From contig JAOANR010000009.1 of NCBI GenBank assembly GCA_030278955.1, forward strand, positions 41,006,945-41,070,944: DNA of 64,000 bases, written 5' to 3'. The number at the start of each line of letters is the position of its first letter. Within the stretch, counting starts at the first letter, position 1. Positions 54,435 to 64,000 of the stretch are shown one piece after another. The notes below the pieces were generated by a model, which was given only the letters and a program-made list of their open reading frames with translations, was not told the origin of the DNA and did no database searches. The stretch is from Hygrophila difformis. Lineage: Eukaryota > Streptophyta > Magnoliopsida > Lamiales > Acanthaceae. A program made the position numbers and the translations under genes.

Positions 54435-56049
54435 GTATGGACTTGTTAATTAAAAAATTTGCATAATTGTTTACTGTTTAGTGCATTTCATGTAAATAAC
54501 CATAATTTGCCAGATTTTTTTTAGAGATTAACTATGAAAAACTAGGCCATAACATAAAACTGATTATCATCTGATATTGCAGTATAAAGATGATGACATA
54601 CCAAAATTAGTTACATTTTTTTACAACAATCCCTGTCTACGTTACCAGGAACACAACTGTTTATAATGTTTATGTCATTGTTAGCCAAAGGAAAAACTGG
54701 AACTAAAATGAACTTCGCATTTAAAACATTTCTCTAGGGGATTGTTGTGAAGCCTAATATAATGAAGTCCACTGTTTTTGACTGGAGAGAATATTATTGA
54801 GCCTAAAAGATTGAACTGTATGCATGATGATGTCACAGATGCAAACTTCTGAATTTCTTAATCTAGGAGATCTCATTTAGTGCAGTTTTCAGAACAGTGC
54901 TTGGATCAACTCCTCCATGTCTTTTGAAATGCTATATCCATGTCAAATTGTGAAATATTGCATAACCCTTGACATATCCTCCTGTCGGTCTCCCAAATGT
55001 CAATTCCAGTCGCCACAACCCTCACGCTGGCTGTAAGTGTCCCTTTGACTCGATCTCAGCTTTCCGAATGTATCTATATCTCTGTGTATGTAATTATCTG
55101 TCTTAGTCTGTGCTTGTGTAAGGAGTGGAGAGGTCAATACTGAGGGGTTGTACCAGTCAGCATTGTTCCTTGCTTGCGTCTCCTTCACTGGTTCAACCAG
55201 GTATGTTGATGCCTGGAACAATAAGACGATGTTACTACGTATTTTTAAGCAAGCATCAAATGGAGCCAACAATGTGACCGCAAAGCCTCCTCAGGAGTCT
55301 TCACCATTGAGTAGAACAAAGTTTTTAAGGGTATGAGCATGAATTAAATAGTGTTTTATTGAACAATATGATCTACGCATAATTTCTTATGGATCTCATG
55401 TATATTTGAGGCTGGATAGTGTTGATTTTCTTAGATGATCAGCTTATGATTGTCAAAAGTATCGTATATCGTTCATTTGGGAGCTACTATGGAGAATATG
55501 GGGCCTTTTCAGGCGTTTGGATAAGGGATTTCTTGGTTTTGCCAACTTAGTGTAGTTTATTTTTTCGTTTGTTTGACTGTTTCACAATATCGTCATTGCT
55601 ATTTTCTTGTTCGATTTTCATTTATGCAACATATCCGAACTATTCCATGTTCATCCAAGTACTTGAAATTTGTCGTAGAATTTCACTTGCTACATTTATT
55701 TTGCTACACTGCCTTCCGCATGGAAAATTTACCCAATAATTTCTATTTATGTCAGTGCAGAAGAATGTGATTCACTGTCCAATATAGATTTGATATGAGG
55801 CAAACATGAGAATTTTGGTTGAAGCCGGATTTATCCGATCTCACTTGGTTGCAAAATGCATATGTTACAAAATTGCTTTGTTCGATTCCATTTTATTCAG
55901 GTAATTGTGGACATTGGACAAAACTTTACTCGCTTTATCAAAAAACCAAAACCTCATTCAAAAAAAAAGAATTGAAAAAAAAACTATCTTTATTATAGTA
56001 TAAAGTAAGATTTTTCATATACAATTTCCCTCCACTTTTCATCCCCTCT
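54435..56049. other. unassigned interval
   Basis: No confident gene. Open frames at 55148-55336 (plus) and 55000-55272 (minus) overlap and have no recognisable family. Confidence 0.35.
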
Positions 56050-58249
56050 TTTCAACAATATTTCTCGCACATTCATTCAACTCTCAATTCTGCTCCTCAG
56101 ATCAATCCTAGTGAAAATGCTGGCTCTCCCAATTCATCCAACATGTCGTCCAGACTTGGAATGAGATGGCGGTATTTAATGGTGATGGCATTGACCGATC
56201 GACAATCCACGCACATCCGCCATTCACCGTTCTTTTTTGGCACAAGTAGAACTGGGACGACACATGACGGTAGGCTTTCCCGGACCAATCGTTTGTCAAG
56301 CAAACCTTGCACCTGAGGTTGAATTTCCTTTGTTTCCTCCGGATTCATGCGGTAGGCGGGTCGGTTTGGGATGGAAGCTCCTGGGACAAAGTGGATTATT
56401 TGTTCAACGCCTCTCAATGTCTTTGTTCCTGTCAAGAATTCGAGAAAATTCCAAAGGCATTTCAGGTGTAGTATCGAAAGCTCTAGAATTAAATCATCTG
56501 GCTTAACTAAAGCAATGAAACAGTGACCTGTGAAGTTAGGTTCTAGTGCGGCTTGCTTGAATTTAGCCTTGGTCAGTATCATGCATTGATCCAAGCTGTA
56601 TGGACCGGTAGATGATTGACCAACCTTGGATTTGCCTTTTTCCCTCGCCTTGTATTCTGCTTTAGCTTTGGCATATTCTCTCAAAGCTTTTCCTGATCTA
56701 GTCTCAAAGCATTTACAGATAAGGGTTTAAACAGATAGTCTTTTTGCCCATGATTAAAATACAAAGACATTTGATCTACCCCTATATGTGGCATCTTTAT
56801 CAAAGAGCCACGACCTACCCAATAGTACATGACAGACATTCATTGGCACTACCCCACACAACACTTTTTCAGAGTATGTGCCTTTAGTAATTGGAACCCA
56901 TGCAAGCTGGTGACCTTCGTCTTCCCACTGTTCATCCATAGCAGTTGATATGGCTTCCAGTGCTCTTCACCGGGCAGATATAATCTGCGTACAGTGTAAA
57001 GAGTAACTACATTGGTGCAACTACCGTTGTCTACTATAACGGTGTCATTATTACCTAAAATTGTACAACGACAATTGAAAAGATTCTCCATTTGTTCGTT
57101 GTTGGCAGTTTCAGCTTCACTTTCAGCACTCAAACTCCTCACGGCGACTAGACTATTCATGTTATCTTCATCATCAGGTGTGACTTCTGGATTGACCGGA
57201 TATATTCTTGAAGATCGCCTTCTTCGTACTCAAACTACTCATCATCATCATCATCATAAATTCTGAGAACTCCCGGTTCAACCTCGATGATGGGCCTCTC
57301 TTCTTCCCCTATATTAAGGAAGGCCCTTCTTCTCGGGTTATCATTCATTGGTGTAGTGACCTTTCTTTCCACACTTCCAACAAGTAACTTCTCTTTTGTC
57401 ATTAGGGGGTTGATTCTGTTCCTGGACTGGAGGTCGGTTTCTTTCATCCCGGTTGTATGCTTTAAAATTCTGGCCAACTGAAACCCTTTCGGCTTAAAAC
57501 CAATGTCATCACGACCATGGGGTTGCGGCTGCTTAGTTCATTCTGGTGGTCTGATTAACCATGATTTGTTCAGATTATAGTTCCAGGATGCAGAAAATCT
57601 ATGAGGCCTTCTCTTGATCCGAGCCTCATACTTGCTGGCGTTTCTGACTAAATTAGTGATATTGATTAATCTTCTAATATCCATTTCTTCGAAGATCTAG
57701 GGCCTAAATCCTTCTGCAAATCTGGTCAAAGTATTAGTGGGTCCTCATTCAATTGAGCCCTCATCATGAGCATTTCCATCCAATGATAGTACTCCTCAAC
57801 GGTTCGGGACTCTTGCTTCAAACTGATCACTTTCATGTACATGTCTGGCTTATAGGTATGAGGTACGAACCTTAATTCCATTATCTGTAGCAAATATTCC
57901 CAATTAGTGACTTGTGATACCCGACAACATCGTTGTCCGTAGCGAATTTCTGCCACTATAGTTGTGCATAGTCTTTAAACTCTATGACTGCTAATTGCAC
58001 CTTTTTCACATCATAATAGTTGTGGCAGTTTTAGATCATTTTCACAGAGTGTTTGCAATATCGAAATTTATTAGGGTCACCGATTCCTTTAAAAGCAGGA
58101 ATAGTGAACTTAATTCCTTTCAGATTATCATCAACCCTGGGATCTTCATCATCATTCTGCTCAAATTCTAATCTCTGACAAGCTGGTGGAGGTGGTGGTA
58201 GCCTAGGTATGGGCTCTACAGGAGGAGGGATAGATGAAGCTTTTAACAT
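56050..58249 (-). pseudogene. truncated Ty3/Gypsy gag-protease-RT fragment
   Basis: Reading the minus strand: Gag start with Pro-rich PPPPPACQRLEF and IPAFKGIGDPNKF (58249-58031), retrotransposon Gag core (57956-57726), and a CCHC knuckle at about 57375 whose last Cys codon reads TGA. The aspartic protease has VIVDNGSCTNVV (57160-56849) and VVPMNVCHVLLGRSW. The start of reverse transcriptase follows: GASIPNRPAYRMNPEETKEI, VPVLLVPKKNGEWRMCVDCR, IPSLDDMLDEL. Several frames are used, so it is broken by indels and stops. Homology ends shortly after the FxRIDL motif near 56055; the rest of pol and the 3' LTR are gone. Ty3/Gypsy is clear, the lineage is not. Confidence 0.88.
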
Positions 58250-60628
58250 TTTCCCCCCTCCGAGAAAATTGTCATGTTTTTCTTTATTTCTTTTTAAAAT
58301 ATTCTCTCGGATTTTGGAAAATGTTTTGTGACCCGAAAGCGCATGGTGTCAAGCTGTAGTATTTATTTATATGCCGAGGTCGTTCTCTAGAGGGTATGCA
58401 ATAGAAGCATATAACATCTTTGTTTATAAATTTTCTATTCTTGTTTCTCAATGAGTTTGAAATTTGATCTCAGGCCTATGTGACAAAATGTAAAAAAAAG
58501 CTTGTAATGAAAACATATAAAATGATTTGAGGTTCACAAGATTACGGATTAATCGTGTTTGACAGTTAATTGAGCAATGTATAGTATTGATTGTGATAAA
58601 TTTCTAGGTCATATGGGATCAAGATTCTAATATAAGGTTTAGTTATTGATTTGAAGTTTGCTATGTAGATCCTTTATGTCTTAAATCACTTTTCCGAGAC
58701 GGGTACTTGTGATTCAGTGCCATACCTTTGAAAAAAATCTGATTTTCTAGAATGCTTTTGATCAATAATAATCGAGTTAGACTTATCATACAGTTAAAAG
58801 TTAATAAGTGTCAACTAATCTTTCTCTTCCAGAGTTAGATAGGATTCAGTAGGGTAATTGTGGTCACAATCTAAATGTCAAAAACTTGTCTGAACTTATT
58901 GCTTGAAATATTATTCAATCGTGAAAAGATATTCATAATCCCACTTCGAGTGACCTCTATTGAAAACTCGGAAAGAAAGTAGAATGAAAATTTAAATTCA
59001 TGACTCGAAGGTTTTCTGTAATTCAAATCACCTAGAATAACTCAATAAGAATTTTGAAGAAATAATAGTCTTGTGGATATGATAAGATAAAATTGTTATT
59101 TAAAATCCTTAATCTATTTAACTATTCAGATTTGTAAACGACAGTTTAGAAAGAAATTAACTGACAAGGATACTCATTTTCATCTTATAAAATGACTTAG
59201 GATTAATGATTTAGAAATAATCATAGTTCACTACCTATAGCATGTGGATGTTAACTCACAACATTTTATAAACCCCGCAAGCCATGTTTATTAGTAATCA
59301 GTAACTCTTGAATTGCAATAAGAAGTATTTTGAAAGATCTTTCCCTTTTAAACGACAGGTACTTGAAATCTAATTTAAATTCAGAAATTGCTTCATAAAA
59401 ACCCTAAGTAAAATATGACGATGCATACTTCAGTTGATTTAAACCTTACCATAATCTAGATTTAAGTGAAATGAAATTATAAGGTCTTGGGTATTTATAG
59501 AATTTTATCACAGTCGTACTTTGAAAGTTATACAACTATACTCAATTAAGCACAGATCCCAAAATATTGTATTATAGATATAATATACTCCCTCCGTCCC
59601 ACTATACTTGTCCTGTTTGACTTTTTGACACTGTTCATTGTTTAACTTTGACTCAACGTTATTGCAAGTATATATTTGAAAAAAATAGTCGAGTTGAGTC
59701 TTGTTAGAATCGTAAAATCATGTAGTTTTAAAATATATATTCTATTTAATTTTTTGTTGTATATATTCTGAAATATTAACGATTGAAAATGTGCATTGGA
59801 TTGTGTGCAGAAATGAAACAAGACAGGTTAAGTGGGACAGAGGGAGTATGTATAAGAGTAAAATGATAAGGGCTCTAGAACCTTATAATTGAAAAGCAAA
59901 AGATCCCTAAAATAATAGAATGAGATTAGACAGAAATTGGGGTTGTTTAAACCTTAAAAAGTGTTTGAGAAGTAAGTATGAAAAATATATGTCCAAATCA
60001 ATTTGCAGAAGTTGACTTGGTTTTAAAACTATGAATGCTCTAATTTTTCACGCGTTATATCTGGACAACATGTTGAGAGTTAAATTCATAGAGTGCCCTC
60101 CAGAATTCAATATTATAAAGGATCCATTATCACATGCTTAGGAGTAAAAATATAGCGTGTGATAGTTCTCAATGTATGCTTTATCCCTCTGTTATAGAGT
60201 AAATGACATAAGTATATAGGTGGAATCATTTCGGCTTTCAAATTAGAAAGCCTATTGTAGATCTCTTGCAGTATGATATCCCACGCTATATCTCAAAGAT
60301 AGAGCATGCGTTATGAATGATGTGGAATGATATTAGAAACATGTTTGATTTATTAAAATGCCAAAACGCAACATCACTCACGCGATATATATTCGTGAGA
60401 ATATAGCGTGAGAATATGAAGCGTGGGAACAGATGAAACAAGTTTGAAGTATAGACCCAAGTTTCATTCCGGGAGAGATTGTCACGATCTAATTTTTGTA
60501 GCGTGGGTCTCTCAGGAATGTAGCATGGATTGTGGTAACTTTCATAAGTGTCAAACACAGGCAAGCAGACTGAAATTTATTAAAATCATTTAATATTGCA
60601 AATTTAAAAGAAAGCATTTAATCATTTA
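58250..60628. other. AT-rich noncoding interval upstream of the Gypsy fragment
   Basis: It may hold the leader and 5' LTR of the minus-strand Gypsy fragment, but I could not find paired LTR ends or a primer site. A TGTCACGATCTAATTTTTG motif at 60480 is LTR-start-like on the plus strand. Contains the Stowaway at 59588-59846. The 92-aa frame at 60286-60564 is unsupported. Confidence 0.4.
59588..59846. mobile_element. Stowaway-type MITE (259 bp)
   Basis: Ends CTCCCTCCGTCCCACT and AGTGGGACAGAGGGAG, with TA at 59586-59587 and 59847-59848. Shares internal blocks with the copy at 1140-1399 (GTCTTGTTAGAATCGT, GAAAATGTGCATTGGATTG), so the two are one family. Confidence 0.9.
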
Positions 60629-61090
60629 GGGCCCGTTTGGATTGACTTTTAAAAAAAGCAGAAGCCAAAAGCAGAAGCAGAAGTGAAAGCCAAAAGCAGA
60701 AGCAGATAACTTTTGTGTTTGGATGAAATGTTTGAAAAACAGCTTTTTTTCAAAAGTGTGTTTGGATATATAAAAGTGAAAAGTGCTTTTGAAATGTGTA
60801 AATTACCAAAAAGGATATGCCATTTATATATAATAGTATATATTTATAGTGTAATTAAAATAAATTAATAGGGGCATTTATGACTCTGCACACATTACTA
60901 AGTGCTTTTGGCTTCTGCTTTTCGGAGAAGCGCCCACTGGGCTGCTTCTCCCAGAAGCACTTTTGCAGCTTTTCGAGGTGCTTTTGCTTTTTCTAAAAAG
61001 CCAAAACAAACACTCTTTTTTCTTTAAAAGTGCTTTTGGCAGAAGCAAAAGCCAAAAGCACTTGGGAAAAAGCCATTCCAAACGGGCTCC
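60629..61090. mobile_element. hAT-like MITE copy D (uninterrupted)
   Basis: Begins GGGCCCGTTTGGATTGACTT and ends AAGCCATTCCAAACGGGCTCC. It is the cleanest copy in the window, about 462 bp, and is the reverse-complement counterpart of 885-1606 without its Stowaway. No convincing 8-bp duplication was found at its borders. Confidence 0.75.
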
Positions 61091-61126
61091 AATTGAAAAT
61101 CAACATGTAATAAAGTGCTTTTTTCT

Positions 61127-62079
61127 TTAATCATGCAATAAAAACTTAAAGACAGTATTGAAAATCAACATGCATATCTTGACGAAAATGGAACAGAATG
61201 ATTTATTCAAAGTATGGTTAAAAATGATGTGGATCTGTTGGTGGTGCATCTGTCGCATGATTTTTGGTCTGACTTCCAATAGGACCACTATCATCCCAAG
61301 CGGCGCCGTTGATTTGCCTGAGAATCCTGCCATCTTCATGACGGTCTTCTCTAAGTCGGAGACCTTCTTCCGAATCGTTTTCACGGTGGACAATGGCATA
61401 CAATTGTGCACTGCCCCATTGTCCACGAAGACTCTCCTAATCTTCTTGCTCTCAATGTATGCTTCCACATAAAGTGGCTTTATATGAGAAGGTATTCCCT
61501 TAATTGGTGGGAATATGTTTGGAGGTGTGATTCGGGATTCCTTTGAATCACTTATGGTTGAACAGCATATTCGTATTCGATGAGAAAGTCCCATGTTGGG
61601 TCTTCCTCTATCTCGGTGTCATAGATGAGTTCTGCCCAACTACCTGCCATTTCGCCCTCAATAGGTTGAGGAGTCACGGGTCCCATACATACCACGATTG
61701 CTTTTGGCTGGTTGGGCTCGTCCGTGAATGGCCTCGTTGATCCGGCTATGTTGTTTGGGAACTTGAAGGGTTTTGTGAACATGGCAAACACTACCGCCAT
61801 GGAGGCATTGGGGAAAGGTTGTGAGTAAATCCCCATGGTTCCTGCTTTTAGTCTTCCGGACTGGATTGCATTCTGGATAGTCCTCCGGAACTGAATGCAA
61901 TCCTTCGTACCATGTGAGAAAGTGTTGTGCCACTTAAAGTACGTCCGTCCGCTGATCTCTTCTACCGTGGCTAATTTCTGGCCTGGAGGAAGTCGGATCT
62001 GATGCTTTCTATAGAGTGCGTCGAAGATCTTTTCGGTCTTGGACAGGTCGAAGCAAAATTCCTCTTCTGCCATACTCAT
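61127..62079 (-). pseudogene. Tat-like Ty3/Gypsy gag-protease fragment
   Basis: On the minus strand, 62079-61552 encodes a Gag C-terminal segment (YFKWHNTFSHGTKDCIQFRR, IQNAIQSGRLK) typical of Tat/Ogre-type Gypsy elements. A second frame (61594-61127) holds the protease motif VFVDNGAVHNCMPLSTVKTI. The frames overlap, so a frameshift separates them. Similarity fades after about 61240, inside or just after protease. RT of the same general type lies on the opposite strand at 62.4-64 kb. Confidence 0.8.
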
Positions 62080-62399
62080 TCTTCATAGAATGTGCGTCCT
62101 CTGGTTTCAATTTGGTGAAAACAAAAGGTTGCCTTGGATTAGTTCATCGGTCATTTGATCTGCTAGTTCGGCCACTCAGTCGTAGGCTTCTTCTAGAGCA
62201 CTGTCAAAAAAAGAATTATCCTTTATCTCGGAACTAACTATCCCCTATGATAGGCCAATTTCGGGCGACCCGATATATGTCCTTTGAAGCAATGCTTCTG
62301 ACTCCTAGGCATTGAAAGCTAAGGAATATAATGGTTTGTCATTCAGCCAACAATCAATATACATTTTATAAATATGATGAATAAAACAGATGCACATAT

Positions 62400-63960
62400 T
62401 TACAATTATTTAGTAGAGTCGGGTTCTCTGCCAAACAATGGTTCGGACAACGACTTACCAAAGAATAACAACACATCGGAGCCTTACCAATAGCCTGAAT
62501 TTCTAAAGAAGCATGAATCCACAGCATACTCGGAGGATCCCTTGATAGAATTTCACATTGGTACAAAGGATCACCCAAGGCAAGTTCGGTGAAGTGGTCT
62601 GTTAACAAAAGACCAACAAATAAAACTGGCCAACCTTCTGAGAAATATCAAACTTGTCTTGCGTCGGACTATATGTAAATGCCTGGATTAGATAGGAATA
62701 TGGTTGAACACAAACTTCCTATCAAGAAATGATTTAAACCATTCAAACAACCTTTCAGAAGGTTCGATCTGGAGCTATTACCAAATATCACGAAAGAAAT
62801 CCAGAAGCTATTAGAAGCCAAATTCATCCGCCTATGCAGGTATGCGGAATGGCTATCTAATAGTTTTCCCGTGGCAAAGAAGAATGGCAAGATAAGAGTC
62901 TGCATCGAGTTTCGTGACTTGAATCTATCCACACTCAATGACGAATACGTTATGCCCATTATAAATATACTAGTTGTTGCTGCAGCAGGCATAAGATATT
63001 GTCTTTGATGGACGGATACGCTGGGTATAATCAGATCTTCTTAGCCGAAGAAGATGTACCCAAAACGGCCTGTAGATGCCCAGGTCCAATCGGCATGTAC
63101 GAATGGGTAGTTATGTTATTCGGATTGAAAAACGCGGGGCCACCTATCAAAGGGCGATGCACATGGTATTCCATGATATGATTGGAGATATTATGGAGGA
63201 CTATAATGATGATGTCATCGTTAAATCTAAAAGATTTGAGGAACATCTGAAAGACCTAGAGAAGGCCTTCATTTGTATGCAGTCCTACAATCTGAAAATG
63301 AACCCATGCAAATGCGCTTTCGGAGTTTCTTCCGGGAACTTCCTCGGGTTCTTAATACATCAGTGAAGAATAGACGTCGACCCCAACAAAGCTAGGAAGT
63401 ACAAGTTTACTTCGGAAAGTAAACTTCCTCAGGTGCTTTATAGTGAACCCCCAGCTAAAGTACAACCTATCACAAAGCTCTTCGGGGCCTGACGAGCTCG
63501 CAAGTGCTATAGGGCGAACCTCAACAACAAGCACTTGATGAAATCAAAAGAACATTAGTAACCTGCCAGTATTGGTTCCCCCAAGGAGGGACAAGAAACT
63601 CAAGCTTTACGTGGCATCCTCGAGTCATGCTATCAATTGTCTTCTCGCATGAGATTGGGATGATAGTAAAGAACGGGATGTCTACTATTTAAGTAAGACA
63701 CTAGCAGAGAACTTAACTATTCCATCGTGGAGAACATATGTTATCCCTTGGATTATGTGTGTAAGAAGCTCGAACATTACATGTTGCCTAGGGAAACTGA
63801 GGTCGTATCTAAATTCGACCTTGTAAAGCTGATATTGAGAAGACCTACTCACAAAGGTCGATTATTGAAGTGGGCCTTAAAACTCGCACCGTTAGCCCTA
63901 ATATATATGCCTATTAAAAGGGTGTTAAGGGAAAAATAATTGCGGAGTTCTTGGCCAAAC
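62400..63960 (+). pseudogene. Tat-like Ty3/Gypsy linker, RT and RNase H fragment
   Basis: On the plus strand: a linker remnant (IEFHIGTKDHPRQ) at about 62540-62590, then RT with LLEAKFIRLCRYAEWLSN, VAKKNGKIRVCIEFRDLN, SLMDGYAGYNQIFLAEEDV, YEWVVMLFGLKNAG, YNDDVIVKS and NPCKCAFGVSSGNFLGFLIH (to about 63362). RNase H traces follow (KLYVASSSHAIN; KWALKLAPLALIYMPIK) to about 63940. Frames change at least four times and there are in-frame stops. The catalytic-site motif keeps DD but has Asn before it. The element probably continues past the window edge. Confidence 0.85.
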
Positions 63961-64000
63961 GCCCATATGCTAGAACCTGAAGAAGACAATGATGAGATGC

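Noticed and set aside
55000..55336. Overlapping 90-aa minus and 62-aa plus frames as genes
   Set aside because: No family resemblance, and each is the other's antisense; a nearby GT-AG-like pair is not enough.
60629..61090. An 8-bp target duplication for the hAT-like MITE
   Set aside because: I compared the flanks (AATCATTTA and AATTGAAAA) and found no convincing match, so the superfamily call stays tentative.

Overview
The window is nuclear DNA of a flowering plant, probably a eudicot. It has spliced genes with GT-AG introns, a P-class pentatricopeptide-repeat (PPR) gene, Stowaway and hAT-like MITEs, an L1-type LINE with a C-terminal RNase H, a PIF/Harbinger transposase, Ty3/Gypsy fragments and Sirevirus-type Ty1/Copia elements. 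The species cannot be named from the sequence. Most of the 64 kb is transposon-derived, and only one complete host gene can be supported.

Layout. 1-530: short palindromic GGTATACC-type repeat. 818-2466: a cluster of hAT-like MITE copies, one carrying a nested Stowaway MITE. 2.5-8.6 kb: decayed or unassigned sequence. 8591-28641: the centrepiece, a tandem Sirevirus/Copia array on the minus strand, arranged LTR-internal-LTR-internal-LTR. It has three 971-bp LTRs, an exact period of 9,535 bp and one 5-bp target duplication (ACACC) at the outer ends only. Each unit has an intact 1,750-aa Gag-Pol frame and an intact 823-aa additional ORF between pol and the 3' LTR. I saw six substitutions between units, so the array is very young. 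28.6-32.6 kb: host-derived fragments with splice-like exons and a GC-rich minisatellite. 32.6-37.2 kb: a decayed, 5'-truncated Copia element. 37.8-39.2 kb: a PIF/Harbinger transposase pseudogene. 39601-45365: a nearly intact L1-type LINE on the minus strand with a perfect 16-bp target duplication.

45.8-49.1 kb: a two-exon P-class PPR gene (828 aa) with two upstream ORFs. One of these is two codons long and its stop overlaps the main AUG. 51.2-54.4 kb: one or two exons resembling a DCAF8/WDTC1-type WD40 gene, with a MITE and a 1,376-bp solo LTR between them. 56.0-58.2 kb: a truncated Gypsy gag-pro-RT fragment (minus). 60.6-64.0 kb: another MITE copy, then a Tat-like Gypsy element whose gag-protease part is inverted relative to its RT-RNase H part.

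How the parts work together. The Sirevirus units look self-sufficient in coding capacity: LTR promoter, initiator-Met primer site, polypurine tract, Gag, protease, integrase, RT and RNase H. Their extra ORF lies in the same frame as pol and is bracketed by two polypurine tracts. It carries what looks like the 'putative plant transposon protein' (Transposase_32-like) domain instead of a recognisable envelope protein. Family names are from recall of motifs; no database search was run.
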